Below are positions 32,016-44,316 of a stretch of DNA of 64,000 nucleotides, in pieces. The notes beneath the pieces are model-generated. The model ran no database searches. It worked only from the letters and a program-made list of their open reading frames with translations, and was not told where the DNA came from. The stretch comes from Lytechinus pictus. Its lineage: Eukaryota; Echinodermata; Echinoidea; Temnopleuroida; Toxopneustidae. The stretch is from contig NC_087253.1 of assembly GCF_037042905.1 (NCBI RefSeq), positions 6,949,501-7,013,500 of the forward strand, given 5' to 3'. The translations under genes and the position numbers were made by a program. The stretch's first letter is position 1; every line of letters begins with the position of its first letter.

Positions 32016-33440
32016 TCCTAACATTTTTTGAGGAGTTATTACGTCTCTTTCTTCTCACTCCTTATCTTTAACTCACGCTTAGCTAAGACTTACTTTTTTC
32101 TTTTCTTCGTGTTTGTCCTATGGTTCTTCTCTTTAATATTTACTATCTTAAGTTTTGTTGTGCTGTAACTCCTATTTACCTCTTATCCATGATCAATATG
32201 TGAAACAGCCTGTGAGGTGATTAATGTTGCATCCTGTCGAAAGATGTTCAAATTAATAAAGGCGATTGTGCTCGCCGCTGACGAAAATACAAAAAACAAA
32301 ACAACGACAAGGTTTTAAAAACAAGGAGCATTTCATCAACATATTTCGTCCGACAAGATGTCAGACCAGACAACTTTTCTTGAATTTGATTGGCTGAGAA
32401 CCGTTACTATTGCAACTCTTCGGTAAAAAAGTTATTTTATGAAACGCTCCCAAGTAGTGCACTCTTACTTGTCTTGTAAAAAATGGGAGCGTGAAGCGCG
32501 AGTTTTTTGTTTTATTTTGACCAAAGAACGTGACATTCTTAGCACATTCTGTGACCACTATAAAAAAGACTACTATTTTCTTACGCGTTACGTCTGTCGG
32601 CATTTGTGCAGATGAGTGGGGTAAATGATGTGTACGCCTTTACTTATAGAAGTCCCCGCAATAAATATAATAAGTATATATATATATATATATAAGTGAA
32701 TCAATTAAATGAAATAAATTAATGACTTAAGTGAAATAAACATTGTATAAATAAGTAAATACATAATTTGAAATCCGCGAATACTGCATTTACCACTCTC
32801 CTCCCTGTCGTCATAACTGGTATCCTGCAGTAACGGCGAGAAAGTGACTTGTTAACAACTGTCACCGCTTGCTACACCCGCTTTCCTAAATTGAACTCAT
32901 GCATCGACATCGCCTATAACGGCAACGTGCCCCCAACCTGTACCAACCGAACACATTTGATCATAAAAAAATGAATACTGTAGCTAGTCTAAGCGCTCAT
33001 CTAAATACGGTTAATCTCCACGGCCCCAGACCTATGTCGCTTACCAACCACTCACCCCCTGACGATTTATCCATTGGAAGCAAAAATCCCGACGCCTGAT
33101 TGCCGCCTCCCACAAATAAAATCATATATTGGGGGGGGGGGGTGGAGAATAAAAAAAATCTTGGGACGCATCGATCCAGACTAAAAAAAACCGGGAATGA
33201 AATTAACCTCACTATCATGCTTGCTTAAAAAAATAATCATGAAAATAACTGCCTCTTTTAATGCCTTAATTTTGATATCAGACAAACAATGCAATCTCCT
33301 GATCTTCTTCCTCACGACACATATTTTACCCTCTTTAGAATATTTCATATACCTTGAATTTACGCAAAAATCTAATGATATTTCGAAGGTCTTGCAATTT
33401 CACTCTTTGAACTTGACACCGTCTCACACAGTACAGTCCT
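32016..33440. other. Anonymous AT-rich DNA
   Basis: It holds one isolated GGGAGCGTGAAGCGCGAG near 32486 (core of the hAT-type unit), a short (AT)n run near 32674-32694 and a G-run near 33129. No supported gene or RNA. Confidence 0.45.
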
Positions 33441-33524
33441 AAAGACTGATTCATGTTATAATCTATATATCGTGGTGCTCATGTATACGCTCGTATACAG
33501 GTATACCGAAATTAAACTCTGTAT

Positions 33525-34130
33525 CTGACGGCTGAGTGAATTTTCTGTACAAATTAGCATATGCAATACGATTCAAAGTTTTTTGTATCCATATATGGCT
33601 CGGAAATATTTATCACGGTGCGTTTTTTCAGTGGAAAATACCACGTTGGTCTTGAGTTTGTGATCATGAATACTATTCAAAGTTAAATGGTTTTACTTCT
33701 GTGTTAGAATATGTTCTTAAAACATTATTTGTACTGATATATGAAGAGGAATCATTGTTTGATTGCTAAGTATTCCTTGCCAAGCAAAACTTTGATAAAG
33801 ACAACCGAAAAGGTTTGTTTCAATTGGAGTGGATGTTTGACTTTGATACCAATACTGGTACGACATGTACGGAGTCTTTTACTTCTGCAGTGGACTATAA
33901 TAACTGGAGACACGTAGAACTTTAGCACTGAAAGTAAGTGACATGATAATTTCACATTATTTTCTTCGTAAATGGTTCCACGTTTGCTAGATCGTGGTAT
34001 ATTGTCACTGTGTATTTACATATTGTTTCCATTTTTTACTTTGCTAAGTTTTTGTCGTGGGAAGGTGAGAGACTCTAGAAAATGTCGTTGTTTGACTTTT
34101 GAAAGCACCCGGCGTGCGTGAAAGGCAATT
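33525..34130 (+). repeat. Dispersed repeat family R, copy 2
   Basis: The landmarks in order are GACGGCTGAGTGAATTTTC, GGTGCGTTTTTTCAGTGG, GATAAAGACAACCGAAAAGG, CTGGAGACACG and ACTGAAAGTAAGTGACATG, then a GTGAGAGACTCTAGAAAATG region that corresponds to 47781-47940. Confidence 0.7.
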
Positions 34131-34886
34131 AATGTTTTGTTTCCCATATTGCTAGAAACTAAGTTTTTTGATTGATAAACTGAGTTTATCAAAACAAAAT
34201 AACGTCATCTCCAAAGAAAATGGTTGTTATATACTTTTTTCCTGAGAAGTGAGAGTGTTCATAGACTGTGTTTATCAAACGATAAACTTAGGTTACATAA
34301 ATTTAGAAATGATTTTGTTCTTTGGCGCCATCAAATACATTTATGGTCACTTGAAGAGAACCTTCTATTTTCTCTTTTACATATAAAACGTGTCCAAGTT
34401 ATTACCGAAAAAGGTGGAAAACTTTAATTTCTCCAACCCCGAACTGCCCAGTGCGTTGCCAGGTAAAAGCCAAGTGGCCCATTTCGTCATAAAATGATCG
34501 TTTAGTAAGCTTTACCCAATCATATTTCCTCTGAAAAGTTAACGCATCCCTGGGGGACGAAAAAGGAAATTTAATAAAACATAAAAATCATTTTACAATG
34601 CGAATACGAAACACATAAAAAAAAAAAAAAAAAGTTCAGGGAAAAAAAAAGCGAACTTTGAAATCTCTTTCATCCCAAAATGAAATTGTTAACTCATTTC
34701 ATTTTGGGATGAGATGGTTTACCAGTTTTTAATCACATGACCAAGACCGAAGAATATTTTTAGGAAAAATGAATTGAGACAATATTTTGGAAATGAACAT
34801 CGAACTCTTAACAAGGGTTGAGTTCTTAAAGTGTCATTGTAGTTCTGACAGTTTATGATTCTAGTTCTTGAAATTTGGGTATTGTA
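34131..34886. other. Anonymous DNA
   Basis: No supported gene. A perfect short inverted repeat (TTTCATCCCAAAATGAAAT / ATTTCATTTTGGGATGA) at 34668-34712 forms a hairpin, and an A-run lies at 34617-34634. Confidence 0.45.
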
Positions 34887-35439
34887 CAGTGCGTCCCAGT
34901 ATGCCCAGAAAAAAATGAAGCAGATATTCTCATGCATATTTTCTTTAAAGGAAAATGAATGATGTTATTTCATTTACATCAATACAATGCAATTATTATT
35001 CTATATGTTGATACCTAATATGGGACAAACACTTCACACATTAATAGCGAGACAAGTTTGACATTTTGATGTCAAAACCAAGTTGCGCAGAAAAAGCATA
35101 ACAACATTGTCTCCTGATACGACAACCATGCTCATTCGACGATTGGATCATTAGCATTTCTTTTGCATACTTTGTTATGATTCTCTCACTGATCTCTGAA
35201 ATGTGAGTAGATTCAGATTCACATGTGAGTTTCTGCGCAAATCGTTTCTGACATGCCTTAATATATATTGTCAGTAATCCGCCGTATGCGAACGACTTGC
35301 TAAGAGGTTGGCGTCATTGTAAAGAAGAGATTCTGCTCTTACCATAAATCTCAAATATATTAATTTAATAGTTAGCACATATTTGATAATTATGAAATCT
35401 GTCTCTGAAAACGGGTTTCATTTTTTGTGTGACACACTG
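34887..35439. mobile_element. TA-flanked CAGTG-terminated MITE, second family
   Basis: TA lies on both sides (34885-86, 35440-41). The left end is CAGTGCGTCCCAG and the right end, read inward, is CAGTGTGTCACACAAAAAATG. The interior differs from the 20078 family and the arms are short. It shares only the terminal bases with that family, as expected for elements served by related mariner-type transposases. Confidence 0.7.
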
Positions 35440-36248
35440 TATAAAGGGGCATTTTGGCCACAGATGGACACAGAGGCAAAAAAATAAATTTGATATTCAT
35501 GTCAAATGCTTTATGTTTTTTGATACTTTTTTTTTCGGCTCTGGCAGCCATTTTTTAAATTTCAAAATGGCCGTTAAAGTATGGATACAATTTACTTTTG
35601 ATAATGGTATATTGATAAATATTTTGTTTTGACAGATTTTTAAAGAACAGGTTTGATCATGATATTTTCCCCTGTGATTTAGTTTGCTATTATAACACTT
35701 TATAAAATCTCATAGAAAGAAACACAAGTAAAGAAACACACTTAAAAAAAAAACTCTAACCAATAACTATAACATTCACATCATTCATCCTACTTAGTAT
35801 ATCTTGCGGATCTTCTGTTCTTCTGGATCCCCCCGCCTTTATTTTGCTTCTTTTCCCGTCTCCTTACTTTCGCTATTCCTGTGCCTTTTTTTCTTCTTTC
35901 TTTCTTTTACTCGTTTTTGTCCTCTGTTTTGTTGTTGTTGTTGTCTTTTTTTTTCTTAAATTTGTCCGTTCTTGTAATATTTCGTCTGTCTTGTTTTGGT
36001 AAAAATTTTTGTCATGTCTTGATCTTGTACCGTTCTGTCACGTCCTGTTTTCGTAACGTTTTGTCTTGTGTGTCCTTTTCATTTTTTCTTCATATCTTGT
36101 GATATAATCCAGCCTTGTTTATCTTTTACTTGGGAGAATATGTAAAAAAAATACATTTAACAAGGATTTACATATATTTTTTACAAGAAAGATATGATGA
36201 CTTGTATATTATATTTATTTTGAACTTCAACAAGAACGATATGATTTG

Positions 36249-36284
<36 letters not shown>

Positions 36285-36300
36285 TATTTTTTAAATTAAG
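35440..36300. other. Anonymous DNA, pyrimidine-rich middle
   Basis: The T/C-rich part at 35880-36100 gives a Leu/Phe/Ser frame that is compositional. A (TA)n run lies at 36255-36282. No gene supported. Confidence 0.45.
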
Positions 36301-36450
36301 TCTTATTTATTGAAGGAAACCTTCAATAACAAGCTTTGCTTTCCAGAAGGTTCCTATTTCATTTCAAAATGTTATATTATATTTTGCTTTACTTTGTAAC
36401 TTTGTTGAAATTTTGGAATGAATAAATTCGTTATCAAACAATCAAAGTAA
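36300..36450 (+). mobile_element. LINE 3' UTR stub
   Basis: A hairpin (GAAGGAAACCTTC region) is followed by ACAAGCTTTGCTTTCCAG and an AT-rich tail ending ATGAATAAATTCG. The same ACAAGCTTTGCTTTYCAG core is at 48150-48172, so both are probably 3' ends of one LINE family. Confidence 0.45.
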
Positions 36451-36499
36451 TTCATTTATCTGATACAAAAAATATTGATGAAGTACATGTATGTGATAT

Positions 36500-38430
36500 G
36501 GTATGTAACGTGAGTTACCAAAAACATGAACTTTTTTTCTCATTTCCCGGAAAGGAGGATATATCATATGAAACCTGGTATATTTCCTCCTTAGGTTACA
36601 CCCCTCCCTTCTGCACCAAAATCAAAGATAATCAATTAACAATCAAGCCATAGGGTACAATTAAATATGTGTAACGTCAGTTACCATGTGGAAAATGTAA
36701 TGTCAGTTACCGAGATGTAATGTCAATTACCATGATAAAACGTTGGTTACCAATAGTGAAATGCAAATGTGGTCAATTTTATGGCGAAGAAATATTGTAT
36801 ACTTGTTATTTAAGTCTAAATCACACCAGAAGGAGCTTGCTGTTGACCTTTAAAAGGTATAGATCACAAGGAATACTATATAAAATTATGAAGGAAGTTG
36901 CATTCCCATCGTGCAAAAAAAAAAAATACTGTGAAATTGTTTTGTATATAGGTACATGTACTTACCAAGTACCTAATTGTTTGTATCAGAGGAAAATACA
37001 TATATTTCTTTCGGTTGTCGGGGGGAGGGGGTACTTTTTCCCAACCAATTACCTAAGACTGCAACATTTCATTAGCTTAACATTGCGATGAATGGGGGTT
37101 TCCAGGGCCCTTTTTTTAGTTTCTTGGATCTTTTTAGCATTGCCGGGCTCAAAGTAAATTCCTGGTTTTTTATACCTGTTAGTAGTGCGCATGTAGATGT
37201 GTGATACGATTTTTGTTTTTGGTTTACAAGTATAGACATGAAAAGAGAAATTTGACAGTTCTGATTAATGTTGCATGAATCTACTAAAACGGTGTCTTTT
37301 TTCTAATTTACAAATAGTTCAGCTTCAGTTTAGAAGCTGGGATGTATATTTGTTGACAGCTTAAAAGAGATATTAGCAAAGAGAATGATTAAACGAATTA
37401 TGAAGAAAATTGATAGCCGACAGATATGAACAAGCATTGCTTACACTGACCAGAATATAAATCAATAAAACTGTATGGCTGCATGAGATTCTGGGAAGGG
37501 GTAGCCGAGGGGAGGAGACCCTTATTCATTTTGCCTTTTTTGAGGGGAGGGGGAGGTTGGAGAAGGAAAGGTTTAAAAAGTAAAAAAAAATGATGAATAT
37601 ATGTAAATGGGTGTATAGTCAGAAAAATTCATATGTACAGTCAATGCAATATTAAATTACTATAGAAATACATGTAGCTGCTATGACCCCCATCTCTGAG
37701 TATAAGTAAAACATACATTTCTTATCTTTTGATAATTTAAAATGTGAAGTATTATTAAACTTTTGTGATTTTAAAAAGCTTTACATATATGTACCAAGAA
37801 AATCATGCCTTTGAAAATCATATAGCACTGGTCAATGTTAATGTGTAATGTCACTTACCGACAAGTAATAATAAAATCAAAGAAAACGAATTAAGAAAAA
37901 GAAAAAGTTTTTTATTGAAATGTTCCTAGAAACTCAGGTATACTTCCACATCAAGCACACTTTCATGTAAAGTCTTGCACAGAAGATACAATGCAATGAT
38001 TCATTTGAGTTCCATGTGTTATCTCTATGGCAAATTAAGTGTAACGTCAGTTACCAGCATGGTAGTGGAAAAATTATCATAGCCCCCAAAAGACATAAAC
38101 AAATTATTGAATATTTTGACACATCTTAACCTAGTAACGAAGGTATATTTACATATTCAAATTATTACTATATCTACTCAGGGACATGAGATATTTCAAT
38201 TTTACTGAACACCCTGAAATTGCATTTCCTTTTTATGTAATGTTACCGAAACAATTTTGCTTGCTGATGCATTACAAATGTGGTAACATTGAAAAAACTT
38301 AGTATCAGAGTATACAGCAAATTTCAATTTATTAACTCTATCAAAAGCAAACTCGCATCATTTGGTATTTTAGAGATACACACAATGAATGGTGTGTAAA
38401 ATTGTGCCGTGTACCGTCAGTTACCGTGAA
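36500..38430. other. Region with repeated dyad motif TGTAACGTCAGTTACC
   Basis: The motif or close variants occur at 36504, 36670, 36696, 36716, 36737 (partial), 37844, 38040, 38236 (short) and 38410, all in one orientation. The core GTAAC-GTCA-GTTAC is an interrupted palindrome. Three full and one partial copy crowd into 36670-36751. No terminal inverted repeats or genes are visible. A 123-codon frame at 36720-37091 has no recognisable domain. Confidence 0.7.
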
Positions 38431-38559
38431 AATGCCCAGAGACGTTATCACTGATCGTCTTGCACGAGTTTGATGTCTCAAGATCAAGGTCATGTATGGG
38501 CAATGAACTTGGTAATTCACTATGATTTGAATGGTGTTTTTGTGAATAATTATTTCAAG

Positions 38560-38990
38560 TTTAAGTTCAAGTTTATTTCATTTCTCAATGCAATGATACA
38601 ACATAGAAATTAATTACACAGATATATAACGATAACCATATAAGTGATTAATTGTATCAAAATCCTTGGGAAAGTCTACGAATATGTAAATGTTGATCAA
38701 TCGCATGTGATAATGTATCAGTGCATTTCAATAATGCTTGAGTAGTATTGCGATTAGATTGTAAACCAAATTGTGATTCACAAAATAATGCTGTGCTTAA
38801 TAAAGAAGTCTGTCACTCTTCTAAATACAATTCTTTCATAAACTTTTGATAAATAAAGTAATAGTGATATTGGTCTGTAATTGTTTGTTTTAGTAGTGTC
38901 ACAATTTTTATATATTTGGGTTACTTTTGCAATTTTAATGTAATAAAGTACCGTGCCAGTGGTTAGTGATAAGATAAAAATATGGGCTAG
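38560..38990 (-). pseudogene. LINE reverse transcriptase remnant with 3' tail
   Basis: Read on the minus strand, broken frames give NNYRPISLLLYLSKVYERIV, ESQFGLQSNRNTTQALL and VDFPKDFDTINH, the fingers and motif A of a CR1/L2-like RT. Directly after motif A the sequence becomes a 3' UTR with AAATGAAATAAACTTGAAC at 38560-38600, so most of the RT and the C-terminus are deleted. Confidence 0.75.
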
Positions 38991-39049
38991 AGGATGCGCA
39001 ATTGATAGAATAACAGATTTGAAGAGAAAATTGGGGATCTCATGGTGAC

Positions 39050-40000
39050 CTGAACTTCCCCCCCCCCATTTTTCCGATTTGTCTTCGGTATTTTAATAGT
39101 CAGCACTCAAGCTATGTTAAATCGTGAAATGCTGGCGTAGGAGGGTCAATATACGACCAAAAATACCCTTACCCGGAAAAATTAAACAAAAGGTTTTCAA
39201 CGGGTCTTAGAACTATTTGACCTCAGGAATAATATACTAAAATCTTCCAAAATCTGCAACCGGGAAGTGATATTTTTTTAAGATGGCGTCCAAGATGGCC
39301 GCCATTCCCTGAAAATTGATACAACTCATTCATCATACACCATAGAATCCTATTTCAGTTCGCATGCCATGGTACAGGGGGTTAAACAAATTTGTTGATA
39401 AAAAATAGAGTGAATATAATCACTACACGATAAATGGAAAATCCAAGATGGTGCCCAAAATGGCTGCCGTAGGCTAAAAATCCATAATTTATCTTTCAAT
39501 TAAAGTACATCGGGGCAAGTAACAAGGACAACCAGTGGTCTGGGGGTACAAAAATCACAGATAGCATCAAAAAATTGAGTTTATGATGGATGTTGATACT
39601 CAAAATTGACATAGTTCATTTCATATCCGCCTGGGAGATACGATTTTGGTGTCTAGTCCATAAATTTTAATGGTCAAAATACATTTGTACAAATAACAAG
39701 GATTGAAAGTCAGTGGTCCAGTATGTTCAAACTCCAAGACGGCTCAATATCGAGGAATATGATATTTGTGTCTTATCTATACCATGGTTAAATTGGACAA
39801 ATTATACATTGGGATAGATTGTAAAGACAGCTGGTGGTCAAGTATCAATAAAAGTCCACGTTGGCTTCAAACAATCGAGTAAAAAAAAATAGCCACTGTT
39901 ATTTACAAATGGACATAGTTCATGTAATATCCGTCTAGGGCATATGGTTTCGATGTCTCAACCATGGTTTTAAAAGTAAAAAAATTGGTTACTACAACTT
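39050..40000. repeat. Degenerate tandem units with AAGATGGCSGCC tracts
   Basis: Related phrases recur: GACATAGTTCATTTCATATCC (39607) and GACATAGTTCATGTAATATCC (39902); AAGTAACAAGGACAACCAGTG, AAATAACAAGGATTGAAAGTC and TTGTAAAGACAGCTGGTGG; and AAGATGGCGTCC, AAGATGGTGCCC and AAGACGGCTC. A period near 180-295 bp is blurred by indels. Non-coding. Confidence 0.5.
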
Positions 40001-40019
40001 AGTGTCGTCAGCCATTCTA

Positions 40020-40740
40020 GACGGTTTGTATATTTTAAACTGTTTTCACAAAATATTGCATAACTAAATGCTGAATAAATGCGTTATTCATGTTATATTC
40101 ATGTTATGTTTATAATAAGATTTTTTAAAATTTTCAGCATTTTGTTCGGCGAATCTTACTCTAATTATTAAGATTGAACTATTTCATTCAGGAGTACCTA
40201 TTTAATAACACTTCGAGTGTTCTGTAATTTCAAATTTTGAAGCTGGAAAAATACAGTCCAGTGTATATTACCATAAGCATAGTGGTAGAATGTATACGCT
40301 TAATGCAGGCCGATTCAAGTTTGCCTTTCAACTCGACGGTTGAGTGAATCTTCTACACAAATATGACCCCGGCCTTTTAACAGAGTGCGTTTTTGTCAGC
40401 GTGGAATGGTGTATTGAATTGTCTGTGTTTAATTGCCATGCATGTTATTATTTACAGCTAAATTGTTACTTCTGTTGAATTATTTTGACAACATTAGAGA
40501 TGCAATACAGCCAAATGTAATTGCAACTTGCAATTTGTTGAACACAATTTTCATAAAGGCATTTGGAAACTTACCTTGTTTTATTGATGCTTGAATTTGG
40601 TATATTTAAATAATATTGGCTGGTTTTGAGGGAGACGCCCAATTTTCAAGTATGCCCTACAGACACACCTAAACTGCAAGATAACGCGTTGCTAACGACG
40701 TGCGTCGTCGGCTACAAAATAAATCAAAACAGATATTACA
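40020..40740 (+). repeat. Macro-repeat unit with family R, copy 3
   Basis: It aligns with 42590-43330, 47010-47700 and 55620-62590 through AACACTTCGAGTGTTCTGTA, AGTGTATATTACC, CGACGGTTGAGTGAATC, GTGCGTTTTTGTCAGCG and a short hairpin AACGACGTGCGTCGTC near 40694. The most diverged of the set. Confidence 0.6.
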
Positions 40741-40889
40741 GATATTATAGAGCTGATTTAGTGCATTCTCGCTTCCCGCTTTCAAGAGGAGATTGAACGT
40801 TTATTATTCGTTGTAAAGCATAAATGCGGGGATGATGTCCAGGATTATGATTTGCACAGACCCCAATCCAAATTATCTCCAAAATATTT

Positions 40890-41215
40890 TATTGTTTAGT
40901 TAAGTATGTACCATTTCGCAATCTTAGATCAGCTCAGAAGGATTTTTTTAATTGTTCTAGTGTCCAGACCAAGTTCTATGGAGAAGGGCATATGCTGCCT
41001 CTTCACTTTAGAAATTCACCCCATCATAATTATGTAGACCCAATATCAAATCTGTAATATTTATAAATATTTTTAAACGAGTTAATGCCACGATTGTCAG
41101 CACACTATTCTTCTTTTCTTTGCCTTTGCTCTTTTTTTTTCAAAAAGCGCATGGTGAAGCGTTTGGCAGTGGTATGCGCTATGTGAGAGGGTTGGTATTA
41201 TTATTATTTTAAAGA
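40890..41215 (+). pseudogene. LINE 3' stub with (ATT)n tail (copy A)
   Basis: GTTTAGTTAAGTATGTACC to the (TTA)n at 41195. The matching stub in copy B (52220-52528) reads LRSAQKDLLNCLSVQTKFYG, a typical CR1/L2 C-terminal region (pattern YNLRS...L..P..RTKFYGERSF). The 3' UTR AAGCGCATGGTGAAGCG leads to the tail. Confidence 0.6.
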
Positions 41216-41905
41216 AAATGAATGTTTTAAATGTTTTTCAAATTGATCACCTACAAGTTGCCATATTGATGTATTCTTATTTCAAAGGTATACTGCCTAT
41301 GAGTTTTAATGATCATTTTACTAAGAAAAGTGCAATACATTCATATAGTACTAGGGCACAGGGGAATTTACGTTTACCTTTCTTAAAACTTAATTTCTCA
41401 AAAACTACCATTGCTTTCATTGGTTCTAAATGCTGGAATAATATTCCAGATGAACCTCAATTTCGTCCGACTTTGTTAACATTTAAACGTAAATACAAGG
41501 CTTATATACTGCGTGTAGATTTTTAATATACCTAGTATGTTTTTTTCTTCTTCGCAATCTTATCTTTCATATCAATTCTCTATTCTCATCTTTTGCCCAT
41601 CATTCTCCCCTTTCTTTCCAATCCCCATTCTGCTTGTCTGCCTTGCACACCCTGTATCATAATATAAATGTATTTTTTCTACTCTTATTTTGGGATTGCC
41701 CTCGATAGGCGTCTTTGGCTTTTTGGCAATTCCTCCGTATTCAGAATACATATGTTCTGCTTCTTTGGTTGTATTTTGTATTTTTGTAGCTTTTGGTACT
41801 GATATTTTTGTTGTATTTTGTCAGTTTTAATCAATCTTTGTTTTATTTTTTATTATGTTTTTTATATTGTACGATTTGAATTTGAATATGGAAATAAATG
41901 AATTG
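41213..41905 (+). mobile_element. 5'-truncated LINE inserted in the (ATT)n of copy A
   Basis: Open frame 41218-41526 encodes a LINE C-terminus (VFQIDHLQVAILMYSYFKG, then IHSYSTRAQGN, FIGSKCWNNIPDEP). A 3' UTR of 380 bp ends in (TTGAA)n at about 41890. Copy B has the uninterrupted site (TTATTATTATTATCTATACG at about 52520), so this is a clean insertion. Confidence 0.82.
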
Positions 41906-42589
41906 AATTGAATTATCTATACGATGCAATTTTGCGACAAATTCGAAGAATTTGAAGATTTTGGAGGCTCAACGAACCAGACCATAACCTGATCATAATA
42001 TCCAATTATACTAATACAAGCTTGTATTGAAAAAAAGGTTTAGTTTACAGCAATCTAGCTTATGTTATATTTCTTTTATTTTATTTTTTTATGAGAAGAC
42101 ATGACACATCAGGCCGTGATCGATCCTCTCCCATCATTTCCGATAGTCTACACGTTTTATGTATTTGTCAAAGGGGCCATCCAGGCTGGAAATATTGAAT
42201 TGAAGCGATGAAATAAAATCAAACATGCAAAGCACTGAAAATGTCATCAAATTCATAAAAGGGATATCGACATTACGACATACACTCGTATAAAAAATGC
42301 ATTATTTTAGTAAACAGTTCTCGCAATGAAATTGTTATAGATGCGATGATGATGATTCATTCAAATTAGGTCCATCAGAAATGAATATATATCTAATGTG
42401 TAAGGTTATAATTGCTACAACCTAATTTTATACTAGAGAGAGACACCGTACACATAAATGTTTGCAAATATTGACAAATAATGAAAAGAATAGTGGGGAC
42501 ATGCGTCATGAGTCTACCTAATGAATATTCAAGACGGTCTGCATATTATGTATTCCCAAATCCTACTTAAATTGAGCTGAATAAATTCG

Positions 42590-43480
42590 TTATTTGTTAA
42601 CATATTATAACGATATTTTCAGGATTCTGCTCGATGAAACATACTTTATTTTCTAAGATTATAAAAAAATTAAAATTTTTTTTTTGCCCGGAGTATCCAT
42701 TTAATAATAACACTTCGAGTGTTTTGTAATTTCAAATGTAGAACCTGGTAGATGACTACCCCTTATGGCGAACAAATATCTAACACTGTAGTGTATATTA
42801 CCCAAAGCAACGTGGTAAAATGTATTTTTGTTGTATAATCCAGGCTTTTTCAAGCTTGACTGTGAAGCCGACGGTTAAGCGAATCTTCTATAGAAATTGT
42901 CATTTCCCTTGCTATAAAAAAACCTGTTTGCACTAATATGATCCCGGTATTTTACCAGGGCGTGTTTTTGTAAGTGAGGAATGCCATATTTGTCTTGATT
43001 TAGTTATCAAGCATAAATAATATCTGCAGCTAAATGGCTACTTATCTGTTGAATTATGTTAATAAGATACTTATAATATTAGATTAATGCAAGTGCTATT
43101 GTAACTCGATTTACATTTGTTACCTACCAAGGAAAACTTTGATAAAGACAACCGAAAATTGTTCCTTGTTTAAGTTGATGCCTGACTTTGCAATATTTAT
43201 TTAATATTGACTGGATTTGAGGGAGATATCAAATGCTCATGTGTGCCAAAAAGAGAGCCTGGACTAAAATATAAAGCGTTACTAACGACGTGCGTCGTTT
43301 GCTACAAAATCATTCTTTGTAGGCTTTGAAACTGATATCACAGACATGACAGAGTGATAAGGTATGCCAAACAGAAGTTGATGTGTAGGTCTGTAACTAC
43401 CTATTTATGGACAATGAACTAGACCATGTTGAAAATCGACATTGAAATCTTTTTTTGATAAATATGTAATAATATTAATT
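42590..43480 (+). repeat. Macro-repeat unit with family R, copy 4
   Basis: It shares with 55620-56361 plus 62222-62740: AACACTTCGAGTGTTTTGTA, GTAGTGTATATTACCCAAAG, GAAGCCGACGGTTAAGCG, GGGCGTGTTTTTGTAAG, and the hairpin AACGACGTGCGTCGTT at about 43288. In the 62.5-kb copy the hairpin carries two changes, both consistent with C-to-T change at CpG. Confidence 0.75.
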
Positions 43481-43614
43481 ATAACAATAATGATATAATA
43501 ATAATAATACTTATAATAATAATGTGACTTATAAAGCGCCAAATCCACTCTGTAGAGTGTTCAAGGCGCACAAAGAGCTAAGAGTTATATACAAAAAAAT
43601 GTTAAAAAGATTTG

Positions 43615-44316
43615 TTAAAGTATCGACAGAGATACATTTTTTATGTCTTCAGGAAGGCTATTGGACAAATTTGGACATGCAAAAGCAAATGATCTTCCCC
43701 CCAAGTTTTTGAAACTTTTGGATAACAAGGTACATAACAAGCCAGAAGTGGTTGAGCGCAAAGACCTACTTGATCTGAAATAATTGATAAATGAAAGACT
43801 GTATTGTGGTGCTGATCCAAGGATATAATGAAAAGAAAGCAACATAATGTTTAAGATAATCCTATTTTTGATAGGGAGCCAGTGCGGCGAATTCAAGACG
43901 GGAGTGATGTTAGAGCGTTTATTTGACAATGTGTCGGTGTGCAGCAGCTGCATTCCGAAGCTTCTGAAGCTTATATAACTGAGCCTGCGGTAAATTGAAC
44001 AAAAGGACATTTCAGAAATCAAAGCGGGAGACAATCAAGGCATGTACTATCTTTTCGGTTGCAGACTCAGATAAATATTTCCCGATAAAACCTAGGTTAC
44101 GAAGATGGTACCGAACTGATTTATAGATATTTGAGATTTGGGAAGACATTGTCAAATGTGAAATAAAATTTACTCCAAGATTATGGCAAGTCTGAGACAA
44201 ATGAATCGTGTGGCCAGAAAATAAGAAGGAATCGACATCAATTTTGTTCAGCTGCACTTTAGAGCCAAACATAAGATATTCACACTTATCTAAGTTTAGT
44301 TTCAAAGAATGATGTG
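43615..44316 (-). pseudogene. LINE RT thumb and C-terminal region
   Basis: Frames read LNLDKCEYLMFGSKV (start of the thumb), LGVNFISHLTMSSQI, then HWLPIKNRIILNIMLLSFHY and GGRSFAFACPNLSNSLPEDI, standard signatures of CR1/L2 C-termini. One frameshift near 44020 separates two parts. A near-identical copy is at 62873-63550. Confidence 0.85.

Noticed and set aside
35881..36102. Hydrophobic 73-codon frame resembling a small membrane protein
   Set aside because: Compositional effect of a T/C-rich stretch.
36720..37091. 123-codon frame within the TGTAACGTCAGTTACC region
   Set aside because: No domain and no natural bias visible; it starts inside the repeated motif. Kept only as a possibility.
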